Assembly: GCF_001649575.2 (NCBI RefSeq)
Contig: NC_051431.1
Location: forward strand, 6,875,739-6,939,738
DNA length: 64,000 bases
From: Kryptolebias marmoratus
Lineage: Eukaryota; Chordata; Actinopteri; Cyprinodontiformes; Rivulidae
Direction of reading: 5' to 3'
In this document: positions 1 through 12,975 of the stretch, piece after piece
Position numbering within the stretch: the stretch's first letter is position 1
Layout: each line of letters starts with the position of its first letter
Position numbers and translations under genes: made by a program
The notes under the pieces: model-generated
Told to the model about the DNA's origin: nothing
Database searches by the model: none
The model's input: only the letters and a program-made list of their open reading frames with translations

Positions 1-2637
1 AAGATCAGTGCAGGTTTGGTATTCCTCCTGCACAACAGGACATTTCCTCTGGCACTATACCTGAAGTGTGACCTCATGTTCAGCTGCTTCAGATGATAAA
101 TATGCCCCTAGGAGTTCCTAGTCATGAAAGAAGCTCTGTGGAGGTATTTGTGTAGTGCACTGAGCTAAATGCTGACACAAGTATAAAACAATCAAGATAA
201 AAATGCAAGTTGGATAATGTCTCTCAGGTTGTGAACCAAATATAAACTAGTTGGTTTATACAGATGTTTATAGAAGACCTGGCTTCAGCAGCAGCTATGA
301 ACTAACATCAAAACAAAAAACATGAATATTGTTTGAAGGTTTTTTGGAAATAGTGTCACAACTTCAGAAAAATGCACAAGTTTAATTTTATATTAAACTA
401 AGAACAAGCAGAAATAATTTCTTCACATCTTCTTTTTATGCATCCAAGGTGCGTGGAATATAAAGAAAACATTGGTTAAGTTCTTTCTTCCAAACTTCTC
501 AGACCTAAGTGGATGCACTCTGTTAGTTAATAGTGAACAGTGTCCAAATGCAATCATTGAGAAGACAACATAATCAAAACTGAAGAAAGCAACCACCTCT
601 GCTTGATGTATTACAGCAAAACAAAACATCTGCCATGACAGTTACTTATTCATTTCATGTCAGAATGTTTACCAGATATTATTATCTTTTAAACAATCCA
701 GACAAGCTTTATAATTTAGAGACACATTTTCGTCAGCTCCACTTCTCAACTAGGTTTCATAAAATGTGGTTTGATAGTTTTTGCAAAAGCTTGATGTCAA
801 AAAACCTGCTCCCATTCTATATGCAGAGAAACCAGCTCCACCTGTGTTTTTCCATGAATTATTTTGCAGGTGTCACACTGTTCTCATTAAAAGCAGTAAA
901 GCATAAGGCAAGACAGGTTGTGGGAATTGAACTCAATTCTGTTGTGACAGATTCTTCTCAAAAGTCTAGATTGGATTTTTATTATAGGTCCATAGTGCAC
1001 AAAATCCATAGGAAGAGGGCATTTTATAGGCAAGCATCAAACTTTTACCATTCACATGGGATGTCCAAGGCAGTACTGAGAGATTGTCTACCGATCACCA
1101 TATAACCGACTAATAGCTTCTCGTATTGGAAGTTAATTCTCCAATGGAATTAAATTATAACTCATGTCCAAACAAATTAACGTCAAACCATAAGCAGGTA
1201 CATTTTTTGACAAGCTCGGGGCATTGGTAATCTTACACATGAGCCGTCCTCCTCTCAGCTCCAGGGTCCCAGCTTCCAAATAATACACCTGCTGCCTTTC
1301 CACTCTTCCAACCAATTCCCATTTCAGAGGCCGCTGGTGCAGCAGCTCTTTGTGGGGGAGGTACTGTACAGCAGAGGGGTAGATTAATATGCTGTCTGAG
1401 TATGGATCTTCTCAGAGTAGGTTTCATCCTTGTCCCAAATGTCAAATGTAAAATATTATCAAATGTATCTCACCAGGGGATTTACCTGTTAAAACATTTA
1501 TTCTCACTTTCCATTAAAATTTGGTTTCTCATCAGTGAGGGAAAAAAAATTACTGTGTGTGATACTGCCATGGGAAATAAGGATAAACTGAGCCTGAATT
1601 TCAGTTTTACATAGCTAAGCAATTAATCCAGGTATGACTGAAAATGTGTGATGTGCTTTCTTTTTCTATTTTCAGTCATGAGTTAATGCTTTTTGTTGAC
1701 AAGCTGCAGAGCAGACTGATAGTATTTTTAAGCTCTGAGTGAAATTTCCATCTGGTCCATGTGTAACAGAAAGAACCCCGCCCCATCCCCAGATACCAAA
1801 TATTGATTCTGCAGGTTGAAATCAAGTGGAATAAGATTTAAACTGATATTCATTGGAACAACAAATGCAGGCTTGACTATATTTATTAATTTTTGTTTAG
1901 ATTTTGTTTAGATGTTGATTTTACCCTCAAACTGTAAGCAAATAAAGAGTATATATATTGACCCTTTCCTACAATAAATATCACACAAAGTCCACAGTTC
2001 ATTTGTCATCCAGGCTGTTCTTCTCTACATCAGAAAGTAACACATTTGAAGGAAACCATGGTGGCTTGTTTGTTTCACATCAAATAAGACAAAAATAAGA
2101 AGAATCTACTCCGCTTTGATCAACCACAAACAACCTCTACAATACATGTCTTTTGAAAGATTTTTTTTTTTTTTGCCAAACAGAATGAGCATACATTTCT
2201 TGAAATGTTCTAACATCTGGACTTTAAAACAGATTCTATTGGCAGTTTATGTCAGATAAATAGGTTCAAGACAAACTGAAATTTAACAAAGTCTTAAGGG
2301 GGAAAACACACTGAAAAGCTAAATTTACAGTTAGTATTGAACTGGAGTCTGTGGGACCCCAAATAATATGAAAGTAAAATCAATTGTGGCTACACAAGAT
2401 TTTAATACATTCTTGAACTGTATCTTTTGACTGTAGTCTGACTCAAAAACTCTATAAAATTTAGACTCTTGCATCACCTCTCTACTGAGACTTGTTTAGC
2501 TAATTTACATACAGGATTTGGAAACTTGTTGGTAAACTTTGGCTTCATATTTCATGCAGCAGCCGGTGAAATCAAAGGTAGTGGTTTTACTAAAAAGCAA
2601 AAGGGCAGCTGTGAGGAACCACACGAGGCTTTAAAGA

Positions 2638-2640
<3 letters not shown>

Positions 2641-2672
<32 letters not shown>
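2641..2672. repeat. (GT)16 dinucleotide microsatellite
   Basis: Sixteen uninterrupted GT units. The flanks are unique sequence. Frames reading through it give VCVCV or THTHT runs and are not genes. Likely length-polymorphic. Confidence 0.97.
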
Positions 2673-2674
<2 letters not shown>

Positions 2675-3202
2675 CAAACCTTTGAGGGGGTGAGGAAATG
2701 TCAGCGAAAGCTTTTTAATTATGATAAACAAAGCACAGCTTGTTAGGTAAATCCAACACAATGAACTAACAGGAAAGTCCCTCATGGCTCATCTCCACAG
2801 TCTGGGAGTTTTAATATTTTTGTCAGACTAATTAGTCTGTTTTGAAGTTTTCAGACACAATGCCGAGCAGCAAACATTCAAGCATCAAGGAGATGAAGTA
2901 TATAGCTTGTCATTTTAAACATGATTTATTTGGGGGTTCTCACCACTCTGTTCCCTCACTTCAAACAAAAGCGACATGTTTGCTCTGCTTCACTCTGATC
3001 CTTCCATGTAAATATCATTGTCTGCTAAGCCCAAGCACATTTGCATTCACACATTCCTCTCATACAAAGCGTATGCCAAAAACAAAAACCTTGCAAAGAC
3101 TTTGAACTCCAAACGCATGCACAGGAGTACAGTTGCAAGACGGGGACAGATACAGAAAAATAGGAGCTAAGCAAAGAGTGCATAATAAACACAAACTCTG
3201 TG

Positions 3203-3217
3203 GCCTCCCTCTGTTGG
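3203..3217 (-). promoter_or_regulatory. weak CTCF-like motif
   Basis: The reverse strand reads CCAACAGAGGGAGGC, which fits the core CCASYAGRKGGC at 10 of 12 positions; the G/C at position 4 and the final C are wrong. The wider word GCTCCAACAGAGGGAGGC resembles the better site at 51088-51102, so the two may come from one old repeat or be two real sites. Weak on its own. Confidence 0.15.
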
Positions 3218-3794
3218 AGCTGAGGGCTGGCAGATATAACTCATAGTCAGAGGTGGTTCACACTAATATTGGCAAACAGTGAAGGGAGGAAAAGATTTAA
3301 CCAGTCAAGACTTGAACAGGTGGTTATCTGTAAAATCACTTGTGAAAGGAGCTTTTGCCCCTCGATGGAGAGAAGATGAAGGGTGAGGATAAGAAATGGT
3401 TATTGATCGACAGTCACTTTATCGGCCTCAGCCCTGATGACCACACAATGCAATCTAACTCAGTCCAGGAACGTGCAAAGGTGCCGATGGATTTTTAGAC
3501 TTCTTATTTGTAGAGCTTTTACAAACTTCATTTTGTTATTGTCATTAAAAGCTGATTATTTTTAACACATTTTACTATGTAAACAAACTTTAAAATAATC
3601 TATTTGTTCAAATTATTGACACTGACATCAGAAACACCAGATTTCAGTGTTTTATGGAGAAACCAGTACTGATATTTGAGTAGATACCATTTCGAATGTC
3701 GGTTTCACCAGTATTGACCAGGGAAACAGAATATCCATTTTTAACTGTTATATATTTCAGCCTTTCATCAGACTATTTGATTTGAAGTCACATA

Positions 3795-3905
3795 AATGAT
3801 ATGGCAATTGTTTTATGCCAGATGCCATTCCTGACACAGCCTGGACTCAAACCCACAGCCTTGGGATTACACTGATCACCAAGCAACTGGGGACCAGCAT
3901 GTGAT
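3795..3905 (+). mobile_element. short SINE/LINE-derived scrap
   Basis: The stretch containing TTTTATGCCAGATGCCATTC, CTGACACAGCC and a following 'actcaaacccacagcct' matches a phrase I associate with dispersed repeats of fish ('gccggatgcccttcctgacgcaacc'). Only about 110 bp remain, without a tail or target duplication. Recognition is by memory of the pattern only. Confidence 0.3.
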
Positions 3906-4639
3906 AATATCTATTAACATTTACATTTCTGTTCACCAGCTAGTTGCTAAATATATCTGTCTGGTTTGTGGTGTGGTGCTGAAAGTGTGCAGGGGATTGT
4001 TTGCAAAAACAATGTTGTTAGTGACATGAACAAAGAGTACAGATGCAGTCCATTCAAATAAAACAAAGCTAAAGAATGCTGGATTCCTCTGTTACTGTCT
4101 GAGACTATTCTTTTAGCAACTGTCGGATGCTGGTATACAGTAACTCTGTCTTATTATTATTGTGATAATAATAATATATTCATTACAGCAGCTTGATAAA
4201 TAGTATATGTCTTGTGCAAAATGTTTTTCATATAGAAACATTTGTGGGAGCTGATGTGCTTTTTTGTTATTTGTTTTGAGAGTTTAGTTCAATTGATCAA
4301 GCCTAAATCAAACATATTCATATGTCCTGGCTGCACTCTGCCGTAGCCTATTAAGTGTTATTGCTTGAACAAAATGCATGGTGCAGAATATATTTGCATC
4401 TCCTAATGCATTATCATTCAATAAACAGAAAGCACTGGTACCAAGGGAGAGGTGGGATGTATAATGAGAAGCTACACTGCTATTCTCAAATGTCCCTTAG
4501 CTCACAAAATGCAGAAATCAAGATATATACAATTAAGCCCGTTCAAACACACACACGCTAACACATCTCCGAGTGTGCTCCGGTAATAAAAAAAAGGCTC
4601 AGTTTCTCCTCCCTGCATGCAAAGATCATTTTGAGAGTG

Positions 4640-4860
4640 CTGATGGAATATGGTGAGCTCATGTGGCTCGAGGTGGATATCAATTAAAATGATGTATGGT
4701 CCCAGTGTTTTCTAATTGGGACATGGCGATGTATTTAATAACACGCATTAGAACCCTAATTAGAGGTAAATTGAGCTGCATCCCATTGTCTGCTAATCAA
4801 CACGGTGGATTGTGTGGATAAATAGCCTCAGTTGGAGGGTCTCTGTGCTTTAAGACGTTT
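4640..4860. promoter_or_regulatory. candidate conserved non-coding element (TAAT-rich)
   Basis: Repeat-free, complex sequence, more GC-balanced than its surroundings, packed with homeodomain-type words: CTAATTGG at 4712-4719, a CATTAG near 4746, the palindrome CTAATTAG at 4756-4763 and GCTAATCA near 4792. This texture is typical of vertebrate developmental enhancers. There is no coding potential. Conservation cannot be tested here, so the function is inference. Confidence 0.3.
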
Positions 4861-7674
4861 ACATTTTGAAACAACTGTTTGCTCCCTCTCATTCAGTTCG
4901 TGCTGCTCATATGTCAGCAATAATTAGACTGAGTTTAGTATTTTGTATTTTTTTGGTTTGTTTGTTTTCAAATCGTAGCAAATATTTCGCTTTAATTGAT
5001 GCAAAAACTTTATAAAACAATATTTCATCATATAAATCCATTTGGAAATTAAAGGCCTAGCATCCCTTGAATGAATGCATATAGCCCACCGCCTTACATG
5101 CCAGAGTTGGAGGCATTAATTTCAAGTTTTGAACTGCTTTGGTCCCACCTTAAAACTAATGTTGCAAAATCTCATGCAATATTGCAAGTTGTCATTCTCT
5201 TAGTACGTGTTGTGACTGACTCTCAGTTACTACAACATCAAATTTTAGCTGTGTTTGTAGGAACTGACTGATATGCAGCCATTTTTGTGTCAGCAAAAGT
5301 CAGGTAACGGTGGTGTGTGTAAGTGAAGGATTTAATTTAAAAATAACCAGATACTATTTGTTCTAAATTATCATAATTTTATGAAGAAAACTTGGCTTTT
5401 AAATCTTTGCATATTTGGACAAACAGTTAAATTATCACAAAAAACTGTTTATTGTCTATGTTCTCTCTCTGAGAAGACTAGTTTTAAGATTATATCAATG
5501 TGACTATCTTTTCCTTTTCCTTCTTTTCTATAGTAGGTCAGCATACTGTAAATAGTAGTCATCCATCCATGCTGACTCCAGTGCAAAATCCCTCTGAGCA
5601 CATTTTATGGATTGAAGAAACGTTTGACAAGCTCTCTGCAATCGAATGTGTCAGTATAAAGGATTATGTGTTTTATGGGTCTTGGCCTGAACAGCAGATC
5701 TGCTACTATAAACATGCACTACAATTTAGCCCAAGGTGTGCTGTGGAAAGGTTATCCAATCACCCTTTTGAAAGTGGCTCTCAGAATGAATGAATGCCTC
5801 TGCTGATGCAACGCAGTAGAACTATAGCAGAGCACAACTGATCCAGTGGTCTTTTATTAGCTCCCTGAAAGAAAGGAGGGCTAAAATTAAAGCAGCTTTT
5901 GCTTTAAAGTTGTATATTTGATGATTCCTGATTTCTCTTTCTGTCCCTCTTTTTTTCCAGTTTGTTTTTTTTTCTTCTAAAATGAACTCTTTCTGTGCTT
6001 CACACTTGGGAGTAAACAGCTATTGATCACAAACTCACTTGTTCAGTTGTACTGTACTGGTTATCTATATGGTAATGCAGAACTCCTTGTCTCATTTTAT
6101 TATTTCATCTTTCTCTGTCTCCTCATTACAACAATGCAGAGCTGAGAACACCTCCTGTGTATCAAGATAAGGCTGTTTGAATGGATAAGACATTCTCCTT
6201 TGCATACAAAGAGTTCTCTTTTAAACAACCCACCTGCTCCAATAAAGCTATTCATCACCAAACCTCTGTTTGCCTTGTTTAGAGGAATAATTAGCATAAC
6301 TTTGCAAAGAATTGCTTTTTTAGGGGCAGAATGGTGTATAGATAGATGTTATCTGAAGGGCAAGTTAAAATGTCAAGAACAGTTGGATAAGGAATAAAAA
6401 CAAAGCAACATTTCAATTTCAACATAGTTTTAAAACATTTAAAGTAACGTCCAGAATGAGGGGGTGTAGCCATACACTGTGCTAACAAACTGCAGTGGAA
6501 TCATAGCTAAAATATTCAATAGATGCTTTTCCCATCTTTGATCGTCTTCCAGCCTTCTCCTCCTTTTTTGTGCAAATGAATGAATCTGTAGTAGACCACA
6601 AACAAAGTCTAAAGGGAGCCGGTGCACAAAAGCCTTGCCATGAACAGTTTAATGCCAACACCATTAAAAGTTAGCTTCAGAAGGTTGCAGTTTGTGGGAA
6701 ACAGAAGCTGGGGGTCATTTCAGGTTAAAATACAGTAGATTGTGCCGTGCAGAACTTTGAAAAACTAGAACTTCTGCAGCATAAAACACTTCTTCACTGT
6801 CCATCTGTGTGCTCTGAATCTCCCAGGCTGTCTTTTTTCTTTTGCTAAAACATTCCCGGCTGAGAACAATGCTTCCGTCTCATGTCACATACAGTCAAGA
6901 CTCAAACTTGTATATTTTTACAAAAAAATTATTTATCCAAACAAAAGTTCTAATCTCATTCTTACACTTTTAACTTTGAACTGTGACAAAGCAAGCGTCA
7001 TCATGCAAGTTTTGCTTTATGGAAAAGTGTTTTTACATATCTTGGCATGGAATCAGTTCAGCTGAACGAGACACGTGACTGAAAGCAAAAGCCATTCTAT
7101 TTGACAATATCAGTACACTTACTTTATGCATTCATTTCCATTAAGAATGCAATATAAAATATAAATGAAAGCACAGTAATTTGAAATCACTTAAATCACA
7201 TAATTAAATGTAAATACATCTGATTTTAAACCAGAAAAATTGTATTTACATTTGTTTGGTGACAATTTTTGATCAAATTGCCTTCCTTATTCTTATAGAG
7301 TTAAAGTGTTCAAGCTTAAACATTGAGCTTCAGCTTGTTTTGCTGAAGTTATGAAATTCTTCTGGAGATGACAGTCTTGAATAATCACACCAATTATTAT
7401 TTACTATTATTAAGTAGTTTTGATATCACCCAAATGCACTTTTTTTTTCTAATTCTGACGACTTTCTAAACACCCTTTTAAAATGCAGCTTTCAAACTTA
7501 TTTTCACTCTCATAGGCTGGAAACTGAGCAAAGCATCACTTTAATCCTCTTCTGAAATGAAAAGTACTGACAGAAGCAGCTGGGGAGTTTTGCATCAAGA
7601 AAAAAAAGATGTAAGAAGAATGGCAGTGATCATTTGCCCCATTTTTCTTTATTCCTTTGTATTGTGTTGAGCTT

Positions 7675-7880
7675 TAGATTTCTTCATAGTCAGAGGTCTG
7701 TAATGAGGAGGCAGGTGTAATTACTGAGCTGTGACACAGTCAGTCTTTGCGTGCTTTTGGCTCAGTGCTGGCAGCAGTAAATATGGCTAATTACATCTTC
7801 TGCTCCACAGCCTCTTTATCTTAACTCAGCAAGACACAGACCTGCCCATCTAGCACTTCATTACTGTGCACTGAAGTAAC
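7675..7880. promoter_or_regulatory. candidate conserved non-coding element
   Basis: Complex, repeat-free stretch between AT-rich flanks, with GTAATTAC near 7717, GGCTAATTACATC near 7785 and a TCTTTATCTTAAC segment carrying a GATA-type TTATC word. It has the composition and motif density of an enhancer, but the call is by texture only. Confidence 0.22.
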
Positions 7881-8141
7881 AGGGACCTGATGTTTTCACC
7901 CAAACTCACAAATTGCTTTTTAACAGTCAGCAGCATATTATTTTTTTTTTCAACTGAACATAAACTAGTTTGGCAGAAACCTCACAACAAATTGTCTGAG
8001 ATTTAAAATGATTTATTGTAGTTTAAAAATAAACTTTGATAAACTGAGATGAAACTTTCAAGTGAAATTATATAAATGTTTTTAAAATCTGTCTGTTGGA
8101 TTGTTAACTAAAAGTTTTGAAATGTCACTGTTTGAGGGTTA

Positions 8142-8142
8142 T

Positions 8143-8174
<32 letters not shown>

Positions 8175-8175
8175 G
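8142..8175. repeat. (TTTTG)n microsatellite
   Basis: Five to six imperfect TTTTG units followed by further T/G-rich sequence. It could be the reverse-strand A-rich tail of a retroelement, but no element body was recognised beside it. Confidence 0.85.
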
Positions 8176-10603
8176 TGTTTGGATTTGTTTTCTTGGTTTT
8201 TTTAGCTTTATAAATCCATTTACAAACCCATGTGTTTAGTAATCTTGTTTTTTCTACTAATGTTTCTGTTTTTTAGTAATTCTGTATTTCTGTAACCTGT
8301 TCAGCCTGACAGTTTCAGGTTTCTGTTTTCCTGCTCAAAGTTTCCCTCACCTACTCTATCTCGCTTGTCATATTCACCTGTCAGCCATTTGCAATCAATA
8401 CACCTTCTTCCACTTGCCAACCATGCCTCCCAGTAGATATCAACTCCATGGTTTTTTTTATTAGTTTGTTTTTTTACTTACGCTCAGTCAGTCCTCATAC
8501 TTAATCCTGTTCAGTCTTAGTTTTTGTCTCCTGTAACTTCTGGTTTTGTTATTATTTAAAAAAAATAATTTTTTGTAATCCTACCCACCTGCGACCTGAC
8601 AGTTGTGATTGCACAAGAGTTTTTGCCAACCAAACATTTCCTGTGTGGCTTTCTTTTAATTATCGTACCACCTTTATTCTTTTCTCTTGGAGCCTTGCTT
8701 GTGTTAGTGTCCAGAAATTGATACAGGCAGAAACAACAACTCTAGTTTGATCAAGTCACCTTTAACCTCTAAAACAGTTTTAACCTTAATCTGACTAAAT
8801 AAATAAATAAACAAAGGAAAAATCTATGTTTAGCAAAAACAGTGATGTCCTTAAGACACAGGTTGCAACAGGCTGATGTCATGTTGTATTTTATGCACAA
8901 TTTATAAAGTCAATAGGAATGGAATGGTTAAGTGACAACACCTACAACTACACATCACCCAGTTGAAAGTAGGCCTGAATAAAAAATGCTTTTCCATTAA
9001 TTCATTGTTTTTATTCTTTACACATTACCCAGGACACACAAAAGGACATTATTTTGAGACCTTTCAAAATTTATATTATAATTTTTTAAGGGAGCTCATT
9101 ATGTTGAACATTGCAGCCACAGTCACAAAGTCTAATTTGTTGATTTGTGCATTGAACTCAACTTTTTGTAAATGCATAATACATCCAACAACTTATAAGA
9201 TTTCTCAACATTTACCATTTCATTTCTCTAAACTTAAAGTGTTAATTATATTTTATGATATAATATTTTTTAAAAAACAACACAAGATCCAGATGGAGGA
9301 CATGAGGGAACAACTCTTGGTAAGTGAGTCACATTTCACTGTGAAGGAAGTGTCTAAATTGTTGCTTAACTGTTATAAAATGTAATATTATTATTGCAGC
9401 ATACAAGAATCAATGTTTATTTATTCTATTTGAGATTCTCTAGTGATATCTGCGTGCTCTATACCAACCCTTCAGCTGACCTTCCTCAAATCATCAAACT
9501 TTAATAGGACCTCCTGAATGGCAGACAGGAAACAACGAAAAGGAAAAAAAGTCATGCTTCCCATCAGTTCGTTTCCAGTCTTCCCCAAGGTCAGTAGTTC
9601 TGCCCACAAGAGAATGAGAGCAGGCAAAAGGGCTGAATTTTTCACCGTCTGGCCTTTTTCTTTCTCAGTTGCATTAAATTGAATGAATAAGGGATCATTA
9701 TAGGATGACATGGAGTTCATTCTTTCTAATTCCTCTTTCATATGTGTGATGGAGCACATCTCATTTACAGTAACCATGAGAATTAATTTCTGTCTTGATT
9801 CAAATTCAGCCAGTGCAGATTCCACTCACTTGACTTTTCACCTGAGTCTACACCTACACCCTCATCATTTAATTAAATAGCTATCTAGAACATATGAATT
9901 TATAATAATTTTTGAAATTAATCATAAAAATCCACACACACTTTATTTTTATTACACACCTGAAGCAGTAAACCATTAATCACCTTATTACAGTGATACA
10001 ACGACATGTGATAAAGGCAAGCAATGTGTAAATTCAGCACCTCCGAGTTGTTTGTGTTTAAAGGTCAGGTGTAAACTCAGCACCAGCCGGGAACAACATT
10101 TCAGGCTCAAATTATTCCATGCAGTACACTCTGTCTGGCTACTCAAACATGCAGTTGTGTCATGTTAATGTCATCATGTTTGACAGAACTTGTTGTAAGG
10201 ACTGAGTGGCTCATTGATCACGCTGCAGACACATCTGTCTACAGACATGAAGGCTGAGGAGGCAACAAAAAGCAAACAGGCCTTTGTACAAATAGACCAC
10301 AATCAGTAAATGGAACAAGTTGAACGGTAATAAAGGAGTAAATTTGTAGTCAACTTGTGATACATCACACCCACATAATACTCATTTACATTCTAGCCAC
10401 ACACACAAATATACACCTGTGTCTCACACACTCCTGTATCTCTTCTCATAAGACTAGCGATGCAGCCCGACTCCTGGAGGAAACTGAAGGTTGGTGGTGT
10501 TGAGCTGCAGATTCTAGTGCAGGAGAAACAGGAACAGACTCAAAGACTGAGTGAGGAAAAAGGCCCCAGCTTCAGAAGGTTACCTCTGACTTTGTACTCA
10601 GCA

Positions 10604-10655
10604 CCCCCCCCCCCCCCCNNNNNNNNNNNNNNNNNNNNNNCCCCCCCCCCCCCCC
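10604..10655. repeat. poly-C homopolymer interrupted by an assembly gap
   Basis: Fifteen C (10604-10618), 22 N (10619-10640), then fifteen C (10641-10655). The gap lies exactly within the homopolymer, so the true sequence is probably a longer C-run that could not be read through, possibly with other bases inside. The reverse strand is a long G-run able to form G-quadruplexes. Frames crossing it are artefacts. Confidence 0.95.
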
Positions 10656-11011
10656 ATAGAGGCAGTGTTAAAAACACAGTTGAAATGTTGTAAAGATGCC
10701 ATTTTGGGTTAAAAAAAAAAAGTGGTAATGTCCGCCTCAAAGACATCATTGCTATTTTGTGGTTGAGGAGGCTTCATGCCTGGTCACTCCAGAAAACCTA
10801 ACTGAAAAGTTCTTCCTGAAATGTGTTTTAGTCAGTAGAGTAGCCAGAAATTAATCTACAGGTGGGCCTAACTGAAAGTGAGTGGGCCCAGACATTCACA
10901 TACCTTTGCCCCTGGTTGTTATTTTTAATTTGGTTGAGGTTTTTTGACACTATTTTTTGCCACTATTACTAGACTTTGAAATACTGTAATTGTTATCTTA
11001 TTAAAACTTAA

Positions 11012-11034
11012 ACACACACACATACACACACACA
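11012..11034. repeat. (CA)n microsatellite, interrupted
   Basis: Eleven CA-type units with one CATA interruption. Unique flanks. Confidence 0.9.
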
Positions 11035-11321
11035 ATGACACAGACAGTTTTTTCTTCTGATTTATAATTAAAAAAATAAACCAATGAGTTTGTTTTTCAC
11101 TTAAATAAATACAAAGCAGCCTAGTTCACCATTTACTACATTTACTGACTTTTCATTCAGCATTTCACTCCGTCGCAGTGGTCTCTGCCTCATCTCCATT
11201 TGGATCTCTCTGTTTGCAAATAAATCACATTCAGACAACACCTGAGCTGCTGATGGGAGTGGGATGGGATCAGGGTCCCAGGTGGACTGATTCAAATAGG
11301 ATTCAGCTCTGGCAACATAAT

Positions 11322-11374
11322 ACACACACACACAATGTCCCCTTCCCTCCACCACCACACTAACACACACACAC
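11322..11374. repeat. two short (CA)n tracts
   Basis: Tracts at 11322-11334 and 11363-11374 separated by a C-rich spacer (cctccaccaccacac). Together with 11012-11034 they make a small CA-rich cluster. Open frames here are low-complexity readings. Confidence 0.85.
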
Positions 11375-12774
11375 GGGAAGGTTATGGTCACTCAGACCAT
11401 CTGTGATGATGGGTCACACATGCAGACTATAAGCCACTGCACACATACATATTCTCCCTTTCTGTCTCACTTATTCCTTGTCTTATTTTCATCTCTTCTA
11501 GCTTCTTTTTTCTTGGACACACATACACCCACTCTCTGCCTCCCTGCCTCTCATTCATTAACTGACAGCTCACAACTCTCCCAGGTGGAGGCAGAGGATT
11601 TGCATTTGTATTTTTTCCAATATCTTCTCTGGACAGAGGATCATGGGCTTACCGGGGGAAATAGAAGCAGCAGAGATGCAGCAGCCCGACACTTGTTAAA
11701 GTCATCCATTTCTCTCATCCTCCTTTCTTTTTTAAGTATAATTTGAAAGGGGACTCATCAACCTGTTGTTCCTGCCTGTAGGGAAGCATATTGTTGTTGA
11801 GAGGATGATAGTCTTTCCCTGTTGTATTGTGAGAAGAAAAACATATAGTTCTAATTGGAAGAATCTGAAGTGAGCTAAAACAACTACTGAAATGCTAACA
11901 CTAAAATCATATTTTTAATGAATTCTCTGTCACTAACAAGAATGAAGATGGTAGTCTTGTGGATGACTGCATCATGTTTCTAGAATCCTCATTTTTCTGT
12001 TCAAATCTTCTTCTTTTTTTGTTTTTATTTCGTAAAATGATTGACCAAAAATCTTTCTTTCTTTTCCGGTTTGCTTCTTCTTTATAGATTTGCATTGACC
12101 AACCCAAAAAAACTCTTGTTTGAGTCGAAGAAAATGAGGTTTGTGCAGTCCCCATAATTCACTATTTAAGCATCTGCCTTGAAATATTAATACCAGCATT
12201 ACCATAATTTGTCATGAAGCCTCTGGTGGTGTTTCCTACACCTTGGAAAAACTTTAAACAAAAAAAAAAAAGACTGAATTAAGATTTAAGAGAAAAAGAA
12301 AACAACATCTGGAAGCCTGTAGTTCCAACAGCATTGATTAGGACCAGAGTTAGATGGTCAAGAAAAGGTCAAGCGTAAACTGCATCAACATTTGAAGAGT
12401 CCAGCAGGTTTGCAAGAAATCTTCCAACCTCAAAGGATTGAAGGTTATATCTGAGGAAGGCAGGTCTAAAATATCAAAAGATTTACAGCACATTGCCAAT
12501 TAAAAGGACAGTTTGAAAACTGGAGAAGGAAAATAAAGGTTTTACCAAAAATATTGAGGAAACATAGCAATCATTTTGAAGATGAATTGTGTTATGAAAT
12601 ACATAAATAGTTTCTAGCCACAATGAAGCTATGAGTCTAATTAAAAAGTCACTAAAATTCCTAATTTAGGAATGAAGAACTTTGCGGTTAACTGTTTATC
12701 GGTGTTTAATTCAGACTAGGTTCTGTAAAGCAAATACAGACCTTCTCCTTTTTGCTTTTTGTATAAAAGCAGCC

Positions 12775-12975
12775 CTTTTTCTCTCAATCCAATTAAATTC
12801 AGCTTGTTTTCAAAAGCACCAATTCACAATAAAGGCCATCTCAGGGCACTATACAAAAATAAAAAAAAATCAACTCCAAATCATAAATCCATTTGTTCGC
12901 CACAGTGGGAAAAATCTTGGGTTTTTTGTCTTGACCAATCTCACTTTAACACATGGAGGGGTTGGTAATTAGACC
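12775..12975. mobile_element. teleost dispersed repeat fragment (unclassified)
   Basis: Contains CCAATTAAATTCAG, AAAGCACCAATTCACAATAA, CATCTCAGGGCACTATACA and a later CACAGTGGGAAAAA. These follow, in order, a dispersed repeat very common in percomorph fish ('agcaccaattcacaacaaaagtcatctcagggcactttaca'). The copy is diverged and its ends are unclear; it may continue to about 13000. No coding capacity. Confidence 0.5.

Larger units (their letters stand above)
1..10603. other. non-coding block, no gene recognised
   Basis: AT-rich sequence with frequent stops in all frames. The longest open frame is 635-1105 (+, 156 codons); it has no recognised domain, and a rough calculation from base composition says a frame this long is expected about 0.3 times by chance in 64 kb. 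A frame at 9472-9825 (-, 117 codons) is likewise unrecognised. No splice-flanked exon, RNA gene or CpG-rich promoter was seen. Items inside the block are listed separately: the GT tract, a SINE-like scrap, two candidate conserved elements, the TTTTG tract and a weak CTCF-like motif. The rest looks like ordinary unique DNA. Confidence 0.6.

Noticed and set aside
635..1105. 156-codon plus-strand open frame, with a fragment RQVVGIELNSVVTDSS recalling RNA methyltransferase SAM-binding strands
   Set aside because: Only that one short segment resembles such enzymes; the rest has no matching motifs, no intact fold length and no flanking exon signals. A frame of this length is expected by chance at about this rate.
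2469..2785. Open frames containing CVCVCV and HTHTHT
   Set aside because: They are readings of the (GT)16 tract.
5500..5793. 97-codon frame preceded by a pyrimidine tract and TATAG, resembling a 3' splice site
   Set aside because: The bases after the AG start with a stop in one frame, there is no convincing donor, and the peptide has no recognisable domain.
9472..9825. 117-codon minus-strand frame with a helix-like MKEELERMNSM segment
   Set aside because: No family recognised, no exon signals, and the length is within chance expectation when many frames are scanned.
10460..10749. Open frames crossing the poly-C and the N gap
   Set aside because: They contain unknown residues and homopolymer P/G runs, so the frame across the gap is meaningless.
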